From NCBI GenBank assembly GCA_937975655.1, contig CALJTZ010000361.1, positions 1 to 17,328 of the forward strand: a stretch of DNA of 17,328 nt, read 5' to 3'. The stretch is from an uncultured Synechococcus sp. (lineage in GTDB: Bacteria; Cyanobacteriota; Cyanobacteriia; PCC-6307; Cyanobiaceae). The notes under the pieces are model-generated. The model ran no database searches. It saw only the letters and a list, made by a program, of their open reading frames with translations, and was not told the DNA's origin. Positions 7,827 through 14,106 of the stretch are shown piece after piece. The first letter of the stretch is position 1; each line of letters begins with the position of its first letter. Made by a program: the position numbers and the translations under genes.

Positions 7827-7870
7827 AATCTAAGGGCCGGGACCCACCCCAAGACTAAGGAACGGTTAAA
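7827..7870 (-). promoter_or_regulatory. Candidate Pho box and -10 upstream of pstC
   Basis: Read on the minus strand, TTTAACCG (7870-7863) and CTTAGTCT (7859-7852) each match the cyanobacterial PhoB half-site PyTTAAPyPy(T/A) at 7 of 8 positions, separated by exactly 3 nt, giving the expected 11-bp spacing. A weak -10-like TAGATT lies at 7832-7827. The site is 46 nt from the pstC start. Only two repeats are seen; the classic cyanobacterial box has two or three. It would be the binding site of the SphR/PhoB response regulator. Confidence 0.55.
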
Positions 7871-7966
7871 GCTGTGGATCCACTCCCCCTTGTCCCCGAT
7901 GGACGCCAGCCCTGGTGCCGTTAGCTTGGGGCTTCCATGTTGTGGACTCCTCAGGCGGCGGCTGGC

Positions 7967-10213
7967 ATGGGTCGAATAGTTGGGATCGACCTGGGCACCA
8001 CCAATTCTGTGGTGGCAGTACTCGAGGGCGGTCGTCCCCAGGTGATCGCCAGTGCTGAAGGGGGACGCACCACCCCCTCAGTGGTGGGCTTCACCAAGGA
8101 TCAGGAGTTGCTGGTGGGGCAACTGGGCCGGCGCCAGCTGGTGCTCAACCCCCGCAACACCTTCGCCAATCTCAAGCGCTTTGTGGGGCGCCAGTGGGAG
8201 GAACTGGAGGAGGGCAGCCTCTCGGTGCCCTATACCGTGCGCGCCAACGACCAGGGCAATGTGCGGGTGGTGTGTCCCGCCACTGAGCGCGAATACGCCC
8301 CCGAAGAACTGGTGGCGAGCATCCTGCGCAAGCTCGTGGACGACGCCTCCACCTACCTCGGTGAGCCCGTAGAGGCGGCGGTGATCACCGTGCCTGCCTA
8401 CTTCAACGACGCCCAGCGCCAGGCCACCCGCGATGCCGGCCGACTGGCGGGTATCAGCGTGGAGCGCATCCTCAACGAGCCCACCGCGGCCGCCCTCGCC
8501 TACGGCTTTGATCGCAGCACCGTGAAGCGGGTGCTGGTGTTCGACCTGGGCGGCGGCACCTTTGACGTGTCCGTGTTGCGCATCGCCCAGGGGGTGTTCG
8601 ATGTGAAGGCCACCAGCGGCGACACCCAGCTGGGTGGCAACGACTGGGATCGGCGCATCGTGGATTGGCTGGCCGATGCCTTCCAGCAGGAGCATGGCCT
8701 CGATCTGCGCCGCGATCGCCAGGCCCTGCAGCGACTCACCGAGGCGGCGGAGAAGGCCAAGATCGAATTGAGCGGCGTGCAGAGCACCCCGATCTCCCTG
8801 CCCTTCATCGCCACCGGCGGAGAGGGGCCGCTTCATATTGAAACTACCCTGGAGCGGGCCACCTTCGAGAGCCTCTGCCCCGATCTGCTCGATCGCCTGC
8901 TCCGCCCGGTGCAGCGGGCCCTGCGGGATTCCGGCCTGGCGGCCGAGGACATCGACGATGTGGTGTTGGTGGGTGGCTCCACCCGCATGCCCATGGTGCA
9001 GCAGATGGTGCGCACCCTGGTGCCCCTCGAGCCCTGCCAATCGGTGAACCCCGATGAGGTGGTAGCCATCGGCGCTGCCGTGCAGGCGGGCATCCTCACC
9101 GGCGAGCTGCGGGATCTGATGCTCAACGACGTCACTCCCCTGTCGTTGGGGTTGGAGACGATCGGCGGCGTGATGAAGGTGCTGATTCCACGCAACACGC
9201 CCATCCCCGTGCGCAAGAGCGATCTGTTCAGCACCTCGGAGGCGAACCAGAGTTCCGTGGAGATCCACGTGCTCCAGGGCGAACGCCAGATGGCCGAGGG
9301 CAACAAGAGCCTGGGCCGATTCCGGCTCTCCGGCATCCCTCCGGCTCCCCGCGGGGTACCCCAGGTGCAGGTGTCCTTCGATATTGACGCCAACGGGCTG
9401 CTGCAGGTGTCGGCCACCGACCGCACCACCGGCCGCCAGCAGAGTGTGAGCATCCAGGGTGGCTCCAACCTCGGTGAAGAGGAGATCGCCAAGCTGATCG
9501 AGGAGGCCGAACAGAAGGCCAGCGAGGATCGCCGCAAGCGGGCGGAGATCGACCGCCGCAACCGCGCCCAGACCCTGGTGGCCCAGGCGGAACGGCGTCT
9601 GCGCGACGCTGCGCTGGAACTCGGTCCTTATGGCGCTGAGCGCCAGCAACGCGCCGTGGAGATCGGCATGCGCGAGGTGCAGGATCTGCTCGCCGCCAAC
9701 GACCTGGGTGAACTTGAGCTGGCCGTGAGCCAGCTGCAGGAGGCGCTCTACGGCCTCAATCGCCGCCTGGCCAGCGAGCGCAAGGTGGAGAGCAACCCGT
9801 TGCAGGGTCTCAAAAACACCCTCGGCTCCCTCAAGGACGAGCTGTTTTCCGACGACGATTGGGATGACTGGGATCGCGGCGGCCGCTCCCGCGACCCCTG
9901 GGCTGAGCCCGCCTGGTCGGCGGCCCGCAGCGAGCGCCAGGCCGGCAGCGGCGGTGGCGGTTGGGACCGGACCAGCTGGGATCAGAGCAGCTGGGATCGG
10001 CCCCCCATGGAGCAGAACCGCTGGGATCCGCCAGCCCGCTCGGAGCGAGAGCCCGAACCTGAGCCCAGGCCCCGTCGCTACGAGCCCCCCCAGCGTGACC
10101 AGTCGGCTGAATGGGACGAGCCCTCTCCCCGCTACGACGATCGCTACGGCGAGTCCCGTCGTACCCCGCGGCCCAGCAGCCGCCTCAACGACGATCCCTG
10201 GGCTGAGGACTGA
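7967..10213 (+). CDS. dnaK: DnaK1-type Hsp70 chaperone with long acidic, Trp-rich tail
   Basis: ATP-driven cytosolic chaperone, 748 residues, about 110 longer than E. coli DnaK. The nucleotide-binding domain (1-382) has IDLGTTNSVVAVLEGG at 7-22, ERILNEPTAAALAYGF, VFDLGGGTFDVSVL and VVLVGGSTRMPMVQQ. The linker is DLMLND (383-388), where Asn387 replaces a Leu of the usual DVLLLD. The substrate domain follows (VTPLSLGLETIGGVM) and then a helical lid to about residue 600. The tail after residue 620 is disordered, rich in Trp, Asp, Arg and Pro, with a 5-residue repeat at 665-689. The frame is open from an ATG at 7937, but Met at 7967 (MGRIVGIDLG) matches the family start. It resembles DnaK1 more than the housekeeping DnaK2. 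dnaJ starts 5 nt after its stop, so the pair is probably made together. Confidence 0.95.
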   Translation: MGRIVGIDLGTTNSVVAVLEGGRPQVIASAEGGRTTPSVVGFTKDQELLVGQLGRRQLVLNPRNTFANLKRFVGRQWEELEEGSLSVPYTVRANDQGNVRVVCPATEREYAPEELVASILRKLVDDASTYLGEPVEAAVITVPAYFNDAQRQATRDAGRLAGISVERILNEPTAAALAYGFDRSTVKRVLVFDLGGGTFDVSVLRIAQGVFDVKATSGDTQLGGNDWDRRIVDWLADAFQQEHGLDLRRDRQALQRLTEAAEKAKIELSGVQSTPISLPFIATGGEGPLHIETTLERATFESLCPDLLDRLLRPVQRALRDSGLAAEDIDDVVLVGGSTRMPMVQQMVRTLVPLEPCQSVNPDEVVAIGAAVQAGILTGELRDLMLNDVTPLSLGLETIGGVMKVLIPRNTPIPVRKSDLFSTSEANQSSVEIHVLQGERQMAEGNKSLGRFRLSGIPPAPRGVPQVQVSFDIDANGLLQVSATDRTTGRQQSVSIQGGSNLGEEEIAKLIEEAEQKASEDRRKRAEIDRRNRAQTLVAQAERRLRDAALELGPYGAERQQRAVEIGMREVQDLLAANDLGELELAVSQLQEALYGLNRRLASERKVESNPLQGLKNTLGSLKDELFSDDDWDDWDRGGRSRDPWAEPAWSAARSERQAGSGGGGWDRTSWDQSSWDRPPMEQNRWDPPARSEREPEPEPRPRRYEPPQRDQSAEWDEPSPRYDDRYGESRRTPRPSSRLNDDPWAED
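9959..10033 (+). repeat. Five 15-nt units encoding a degenerate xWDxx repeat in DnaK tail
   Basis: Five in-frame 15-nt units start at 9959, 9974, 9989, 10004 and 10019. They encode GWDRT, SWDQS, SWDRP, PMEQN and RWDPP. Four units keep Trp-Asp at the same place; the fourth has Met-Glu. At DNA level AGCTGGGATC recurs exactly at 9974 and 9989, and CGCTGGGATC at 10019, so the repeat probably arose by tandem duplication. Confidence 0.8.
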
Positions 10214-10218
10214 CCCTG

Positions 10219-11184
10219 GTGAGCCCTGCTGCCCCAGCGTCCCAGGTGATCAATCACTGGGCCGTTCTCGGCCTTGAGCCGGGTGCCGATGCCTCCAGCC
10301 TGAAACGGGCCTTCCGCCAGCAGGCTCGCCGCTGGCATCCCGACCTCAACGGCAACGATCCCCACGCCGAGGAGCAATTCAAGGCGGTGAATGAGGCCTA
10401 CGCGGTCCTCAGTGATCCCCTGCGCCGCCAGCAGTGGGAGGCCGGGCTGGATGGGCGGGATGCGGCAGCCGCAGGCCTCGATCCCTTCGCCAGCGGCTTT
10501 CCCGAGTTCGACGACTACCTCGACGTGCTCTTCGGCGGTCGCCGTCGTCCTGCGCCCGTTGACGACGAGCCTCCTGCAGACGATGGACGCGGGCCCGACG
10601 CCGCTGATCGTGCGGACGCCGAACCCGATCGCTACCGCGGCGGTGGCGTCACGGCCTCCCCGCCATCGCCACCGCCGGTCACGGCCAGCTCGGATAGCGA
10701 GACCCTCGTGGCGCTGACCCCCGAGCAGGCCCTAGCGGGCGAGCGTGTGGAACTCGATCTGGCTGATGGCACGAGCGTGGAGGTGTGGACGCCGCCCCTC
10801 GCCGGTGACGGCTGGCGGCTGCGGCTGGCAGGGGTGGCCCCGGGCGGTGGGGATCACTTTCTGCAACTGCGGGTACGCACCGAGGAGGGCCTGCGGATCG
10901 ATGGCCTGCGGGTGCTCTACCAACTGGAGCTCTCGCCAGCCGATGGTGCCCTGGGCTGTGCGGTGGTGGTGCCCACCCTGGATGGCCCCGTGAAATTGCG
11001 GGTGCCGGCGGGATCCTCCAGCGGCCGCCTGTTGCGCCTGCGCGGCCGGGGTCTGCAGCGGGGCAGCGAACGCGGTGACCAGCTGGTGGAGATTCGCCTT
11101 GTGGTGCCTCAGACCCTCACCGAAGCCGAGGAGGCCCTCTATGGACGCTTGCAGCAGCTGGCTGCGGAGTTCGGGGAACAGTGA
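10219..11184 (+). CDS. dnaJ: DnaJ-family co-chaperone (type II, no zinc finger)
   Basis: J-domain protein of 321 residues that stimulates the ATPase of its Hsp70 partner, probably the DnaK1 encoded just upstream. The J domain spans about 12-75 (NHWAVLGLEPGADASSLKRA) with the catalytic HPD at 40-42 and the helix IV region DPLRRQQWEAG. A short hinge, FPEFDDYLDVLFGG, is like CbpA. There is no cysteine-rich CxxCxGxG zinc domain. A disordered Asp/Pro-rich linker (about 115-155) leads to substrate-binding beta domains with LTPEQALAGERVELDL, KLRVPAGSSSGRLLRLRGRGL and GDQLVEIRLVVP. The start is GTG at 10219, 5 nt after the dnaK stop; no other start precedes the J domain closely. The family is secure; calling it dnaJ rather than cbpA is a naming choice. 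Confidence 0.92.
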   Translation: MSPAAPASQVINHWAVLGLEPGADASSLKRAFRQQARRWHPDLNGNDPHAEEQFKAVNEAYAVLSDPLRRQQWEAGLDGRDAAAAGLDPFASGFPEFDDYLDVLFGGRRRPAPVDDEPPADDGRGPDAADRADAEPDRYRGGGVTASPPSPPPVTASSDSETLVALTPEQALAGERVELDLADGTSVEVWTPPLAGDGWRLRLAGVAPGGGDHFLQLRVRTEEGLRIDGLRVLYQLELSPADGALGCAVVVPTLDGPVKLRVPAGSSSGRLLRLRGRGLQRGSERGDQLVEIRLVVPQTLTEAEEALYGRLQQLAAEFGEQ

Positions 11185-11213
11185 GACACTGACCTCCTCT
11201 GACGCGTTCGACC

Positions 11214-11627
11214 ATGGCGGTGCACGTGCTTCTCTTCGATGCGGGAAGCGAGAACGAGGGAATTCACTCCCTCGAACTCAACGGCACCACCGTGGTGCTG
11301 CTGTTTGAGGAGCGGGACGACGCCGAGCGCTATGCCGGTCTGCTCGAGGCTCAGGACTTTCCTCTGCCCACGGTGGAGGCCCTCGATCGCGCCGAGATGG
11401 AGGAGTTCTGTAGTAGCGCTGGCTATGAGGCCCGCTTCGTGCCTGCCGGCTTCCTGCCCCAATCTCCTGAGGAGCGGCTGCTGATTGCTCCCCCGGAGAA
11501 AAACATGGATGTGTCCACCTGGCGCGAGCAGGAGCAGCCCGAGCCCACCGCCGTGGCGGAGGAGCCCATCAGCAGCGGCAATTCCGAGCTGGAGGCCTTT
11601 CGCCGGCGGCTCGAGGGCCTGCTGTGA
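11214..11627 (+). CDS. DUF3110 family protein
   Basis: Small soluble protein of 137 residues that I recognise as DUF3110, a family found in cyanobacteria and plastids with no settled function. The N-terminal half (about 2-85) is the conserved domain: VHVLLFDAGSENEGIHSLEL, then VVLLFEERDDAERYAGLLEAQDFP, and a Phe/Cys segment EEFCSSAGYEARFVPAG. The C-terminal 50 residues are acidic and variable, ending in a short amphipathic helix (ELEAFRRRLEGLL). There is no signal peptide or membrane helix. The ATG at 11214 is 29 nt after dnaJ, and its TGA overlaps the GTG start of murQ as GTGA, so murQ translation is probably coupled to it. Position after dnaK-dnaJ hints at a proteostasis or stress role, but this is only context. 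Confidence 0.88.
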   Translation: MAVHVLLFDAGSENEGIHSLELNGTTVVLLFEERDDAERYAGLLEAQDFPLPTVEALDRAEMEEFCSSAGYEARFVPAGFLPQSPEERLLIAPPEKNMDVSTWREQEQPEPTAVAEEPISSGNSELEAFRRRLEGLL

Positions 11628-12535
11628 GCACTCCAGCCCCTGGTAGCCGCGGCCACCTGCTCACCGAGCAGGCCAACCCCCTCAGCACCCACCTTGATCA
11701 GCTGCCCACCGCCGAGTTGGTGCGCGTGTTCTGCGAGGAAGACCGGCGCCCCCAGGAGGCAGTGGCGGCCGCTGCCTCTGAACTCTCCGCCGCCATCGAT
11801 GCCATTGCCGAGCGGCTGCGCCAGGGGGGCCGCCTTTTTTACCTGGGGGCTGGCACCTCCGGCCGTTTAGGGGTGCTCGATGCCGCCGAATGTCCGCCCA
11901 CCTTCTGCAGCGCACCAGAGCTGGTGCAGGGGGTTCTGGCCGGAGGCGCCGCCGCCCTGTTGCGCAGCTCGGAGGGTCTGGAAGACCTGTTCGAGGCTGG
12001 TCGGGACGACCTGGTGGAACGGGGTTTTGGAGCAGCCGATTGCCTGGTGGGGATCGCCGCTGGCGGCACCACCCCCTACGTGCATGGCGGCCTCAGCCAT
12101 GCACGCAGCATCGGCGCCCTGGCCATCGCCATGGCCTGCGTGCCTGCGGATCAGGTGCCCATGCCCTGCGACATCGACATTCGCCTGCTCACCGGCCCCG
12201 AGTTGCTCACCGGCTCCACCCGCCTCAAGGCCGGTACTGCCACCAAGATGGCCCTCAACATTCTCAGCACCGGTGTGATGGTGTGCCTGGGCAAGGTGTA
12301 TGCCAACCGCATGGTTGACGTGGCGGTGACCAACAGCAAACTCGAGGACAGGGCCCTGCGCATCCTGCAGGACCTCGGCGGCATCGCCCGCGACCAGGGC
12401 CGCGAGCTGCTGGCCCAGAGCGGGGGGTCGGTGAAGCTGGCCCTGCTGATGGCCCAGCGGGGTTGCGATGCCGAGCAGGCCAGGCAACAGCTCCAGCAGC
12501 ATGGCGGGCAGCTGCGCACTGCCCTGGAGGCCTGA
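11624..12535 (+). CDS. murQ: MurQ, N-acetylmuramic acid 6-phosphate etherase
   Basis: Cytosolic lyase that cleaves the D-lactyl ether of MurNAc-6-phosphate to give GlcNAc-6-phosphate and lactate, a peptidoglycan-recycling step. The 303 residues hold one SIS (sugar isomerase) domain: GRLFYLGAGTSGRLGVLDAAE near 69-89, then CPPTF, with the likely catalytic Glu89 and Glu117 (SSEGLED), and the signature GSTRLKAGTATKMALNILS further on. GKVYANRMVDVAVTN is also typical. The C-terminal UBA-like helix (AEQARQQLQQHGGQLRTAL) is present. The GTG start overlaps the DUF3110 stop. MurQ is usually paired with MurNAc kinases or PTS genes; none is seen here, so the MurNAc-6P source is not shown by the context. 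It ends 6 nt from the convergent mtnP stop. Confidence 0.95.
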   Translation: MSTPAPGSRGHLLTEQANPLSTHLDQLPTAELVRVFCEEDRRPQEAVAAAASELSAAIDAIAERLRQGGRLFYLGAGTSGRLGVLDAAECPPTFCSAPELVQGVLAGGAAALLRSSEGLEDLFEAGRDDLVERGFGAADCLVGIAAGGTTPYVHGGLSHARSIGALAIAMACVPADQVPMPCDIDIRLLTGPELLTGSTRLKAGTATKMALNILSTGVMVCLGKVYANRMVDVAVTNSKLEDRALRILQDLGGIARDQGRELLAQSGGSVKLALLMAQRGCDAEQARQQLQQHGGQLRTALEA

Positions 12536-12543
12536 CGGGCCTC
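12527..12543. repeat. Hairpin over the facing murQ and mtnP stop codons
   Basis: GAGGCC-TGACG-GGCCTC is a 6-bp perfect stem with a 5-nt loop. Its loop contains the murQ TGA and its right arm reaches the mtnP stop. There is no T-run on either strand, so it is not a standard intrinsic terminator, but it could slow transcription or protect 3' ends from both sides. Confidence 0.4.
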
Positions 12544-13453
12544 AGCCCTCGGCGGGGCCCCAGTAAGGGCTTGTGAACAGGTCGAGCTTGCGCCGCGTTG
12601 CGGCCGGCACCTGATCCTTGGGTGTCATCAGCCCGTCCCGCAGGGCCTGGTGGGCGATGCTGGCGGGCCGCAGGGCCGCGATGCGCTCGGCCGTCGTGCG
12701 CACGATCCGGGTGGCCAGCTCGGCGTTGGCCCGCAGGTTGCCGATCACCATCTCCACCGTCACGCTGTCGTGATCGGCGTACCAGCAGTCGTAGTCGGTG
12801 GCCATGGCCAGGGTGGCGTAGGCGATCTCCGCTTCCCGGGCCAGGCGGGCCTCGGTGTGGTTGGTCATGCCGATCACGCTGCACCCCCAACTGCGGTAGA
12901 GGTTTGATTCGGCGCGGGTGGAGAAGGCTGGACCCTCCATGCAGAGGTAGGTGCCGCCTCGGTGGAGTTGGCGTCCCTCGGGCATCAGGCTGTCGGCCAC
13001 GTCACCCAGTAGCCGCGAGAGGCTGGGGCAGAAGGGATCGGCAAGGGCCACGTGGGCCACGGCCCCCTCGCCGAAAAAGCTCAGCGGGCGCTGGTGGGTG
13101 CGGTCGATGAACTGATCGGGCACCACCATGTCCAGCGGACGAATGCTTTCCTGCAGCGATCCCACTGCGGAGGGCGAGAGGATCCAGCGCACCCCCAGGG
13201 AGCGCATGGCCCAGATGTTGGCCCGATAGGGCACCTCGGTGGGCGTGAAGGTGTGGTGGCGGCCGTGGCGGGCCAGGAACACCACCTCCATGCCCCCGAG
13301 TGTTCCCAGGCGCAGGCTGTCGGAGGGCTGACCGAAGGGGGTATCGATCGCCAGTTCCTCCACATTCTCCAGCCCTTCCATGGCATAGAGGCCACTGCCC
13401 CCCAGCACCCCCAGCCGCGCCTGGGATAGATCAAGGGAACCGGTTGCCGCCAT
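12542..13453 (-). CDS. mtnP: S-methyl-5'-thioadenosine phosphorylase
   Basis: Phosphorolytic enzyme of methionine salvage: it splits methylthioadenosine, a by-product of polyamine synthesis, into adenine and methylthioribose 1-phosphate. The 303 residues match the MTAP family: phosphate-binding GGSGLYAMEG near residue 18, RHGRHHTFTPTEVPYRANIW near 62, the conserved GGTYLCMEGPAFSTRAES near 165, and GMTNHTEARLAREAEI followed by TDYDCWYADH. The Asp pair in DYDCW favours 6-aminopurines, so adenosine-type substrates rather than guanosine. NHTEARL in place of NMPEAKL is seen in the cyanobacterial branch, to my recollection. The ATG at 13453 is the natural start. It is a single-gene unit, divergent from the cyclophilin gene and convergent with murQ. 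No other salvage genes are adjacent. Confidence 0.95.
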   Translation of the reverse strand: MAATGSLDLSQARLGVLGGSGLYAMEGLENVEELAIDTPFGQPSDSLRLGTLGGMEVVFLARHGRHHTFTPTEVPYRANIWAMRSLGVRWILSPSAVGSLQESIRPLDMVVPDQFIDRTHQRPLSFFGEGAVAHVALADPFCPSLSRLLGDVADSLMPEGRQLHRGGTYLCMEGPAFSTRAESNLYRSWGCSVIGMTNHTEARLAREAEIAYATLAMATDYDCWYADHDSVTVEMVIGNLRANAELATRIVRTTAERIAALRPASIAHQALRDGLMTPKDQVPAATRRKLDLFTSPYWGPAEG

Positions 13454-13511
13454 GGCCTGTAGTCAGGTTCCACTGTTTTACCGGAGCGGTGGATGCGCTT
13501 CGCCGGTTATC

Positions 13512-13529
13512 CGGGCTTCAGCAAGCCCG
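13512..13529. repeat. 7-bp hairpin in the mtnP-cyclophilin promoter gap
   Basis: CGGGCTT-CAGC-AAGCCCG lies in the 114-nt divergent gap. It overlaps a poor -35-like TTCAGC (13517-13522) placed 17 nt before a -10-like CATACT (13540-13545), which would start the cyclophilin transcript just ahead of its GTG. It may be an operator or a leader hairpin for mtnP on the other strand. Confidence 0.3.
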
Positions 13530-13567
13530 CGGGGATGCCCATACTGAACGGGTTTGCGTGAGACGCC

Positions 13568-14008
13568 GTGACCAAAGCCGTGATGGACACCGACGCCGGC
13601 ACGATTGAACTGGAGCTGTTCGAAACCGATGCTCCCAACACCGTGGCCAACTTCGTGAAGCTCGCCAAGGACGGCTTCTATGACGGGCTGGCCTTCCACC
13701 GCGTGATCCCCGGCTTCATGGCCCAGGGTGGTTGCCCCAACAGCCGCGAGGGCGCCCGCGGCATGGCCGGCACCGGCGGCCCTGGCTACCAGATCGACTG
13801 CGAAATCAACCCCCAGAAGCACCAGGCCGGCACGCTGGCCATGGCCCACGCCGGCAAGAACACCGGTGGCTCGCAGTTCTACATCTGCCACGAGGCTCAG
13901 CCCCATCTCGATGGCGTGCACACCGTGTTCGGCCACACCGGCAACATGGATGTGGTGCAGGCCCTCAAGAACGGCAGCCGCATCAACAAGGTCACCATCC
14001 AAGACTGA
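13568..14008 (+). CDS. Cyclophilin-type peptidyl-prolyl cis-trans isomerase
   Basis: Single-domain cyclophilin of 146 residues that speeds proline isomerisation during folding. The active-site residues are visible: Arg45, Phe50 and Gln53 in FHRVIPGFMAQGG, then NTGGSQFYI and LDGVHTVFG. The residue matching the cyclosporin-contact Trp121 of human CypA is His113, which in other bacterial cyclophilins lowers drug binding. There is no signal peptide, so it should be cytosolic. The start is GTG at 13568, directly before TKAVMDTDAGTIELELF; the internal ATG at residue 6 would cut the first strand. It stands alone between divergent mtnP and convergent ribBA, with a good terminator 50 nt after its stop. 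The family is certain; the exact subtype symbol is not. Confidence 0.95.
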   Translation: MTKAVMDTDAGTIELELFETDAPNTVANFVKLAKDGFYDGLAFHRVIPGFMAQGGCPNSREGARGMAGTGGPGYQIDCEINPQKHQAGTLAMAHAGKNTGGSQFYICHEAQPHLDGVHTVFGHTGNMDVVQALKNGSRINKVTIQD

Positions 14009-14022
14009 GCGCAGTCCGCATG

Positions 14023-14043
14023 GATCAGCCCTCGCGGCTGATC
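14023..14043 (+). repeat. Hairpin downstream of cyclophilin gene
   Basis: GATCAGCC-CTCGC-GGCTGATC is an 8-bp perfect stem with a 5-nt loop, 14 nt after the cyclophilin stop and 14 nt before the T-tailed terminator. It lacks its own T-run. It may protect the 3' end of the mRNA or act with the following terminator. Confidence 0.5.
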
Positions 14044-14057
14044 TTGATCAACGCATG

Positions 14058-14082
14058 AGCTGGCCTCCGGGCCAGCTTTTTT
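14058..14082 (+). terminator. Intrinsic terminator of the cyclophilin gene
   Basis: AGCTGGCC-TCCG-GGCCAGCT followed by TTTTT gives an 8-bp stem, 4-nt loop and T-run. There is no A-run on the left side, so it should work mainly for plus-strand transcripts. It sits between the stops of the cyclophilin (14008) and ribBA (14107) genes. Confidence 0.9.
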
Positions 14083-14106
14083 GTGCCTACAGCGTGGGCT
14101 GCTGGT

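Noticed and set aside
7937..7966. Ten-residue N-terminal extension of DnaK from an earlier ATG
   Set aside because: MLWTPQAAAG is not part of the Hsp70 fold; the family starts at MGRIVGIDLG. It remains a weak alternative start.
7871..7966. CIRCE heat-shock operator upstream of dnaK
   Set aside because: No TTAGCACTC-N9-GAGTGCTAA-like inverted repeat is present; the TTAGCT at 7921 has no matching arm.
8078..9649. 523-codon open frame on the minus strand across dnaK
   Set aside because: It is antisense to a clearly conserved Hsp70. Its product is His/Gly/Leu-rich with no motif, as expected for the complement of GC-rich codons with few stops.
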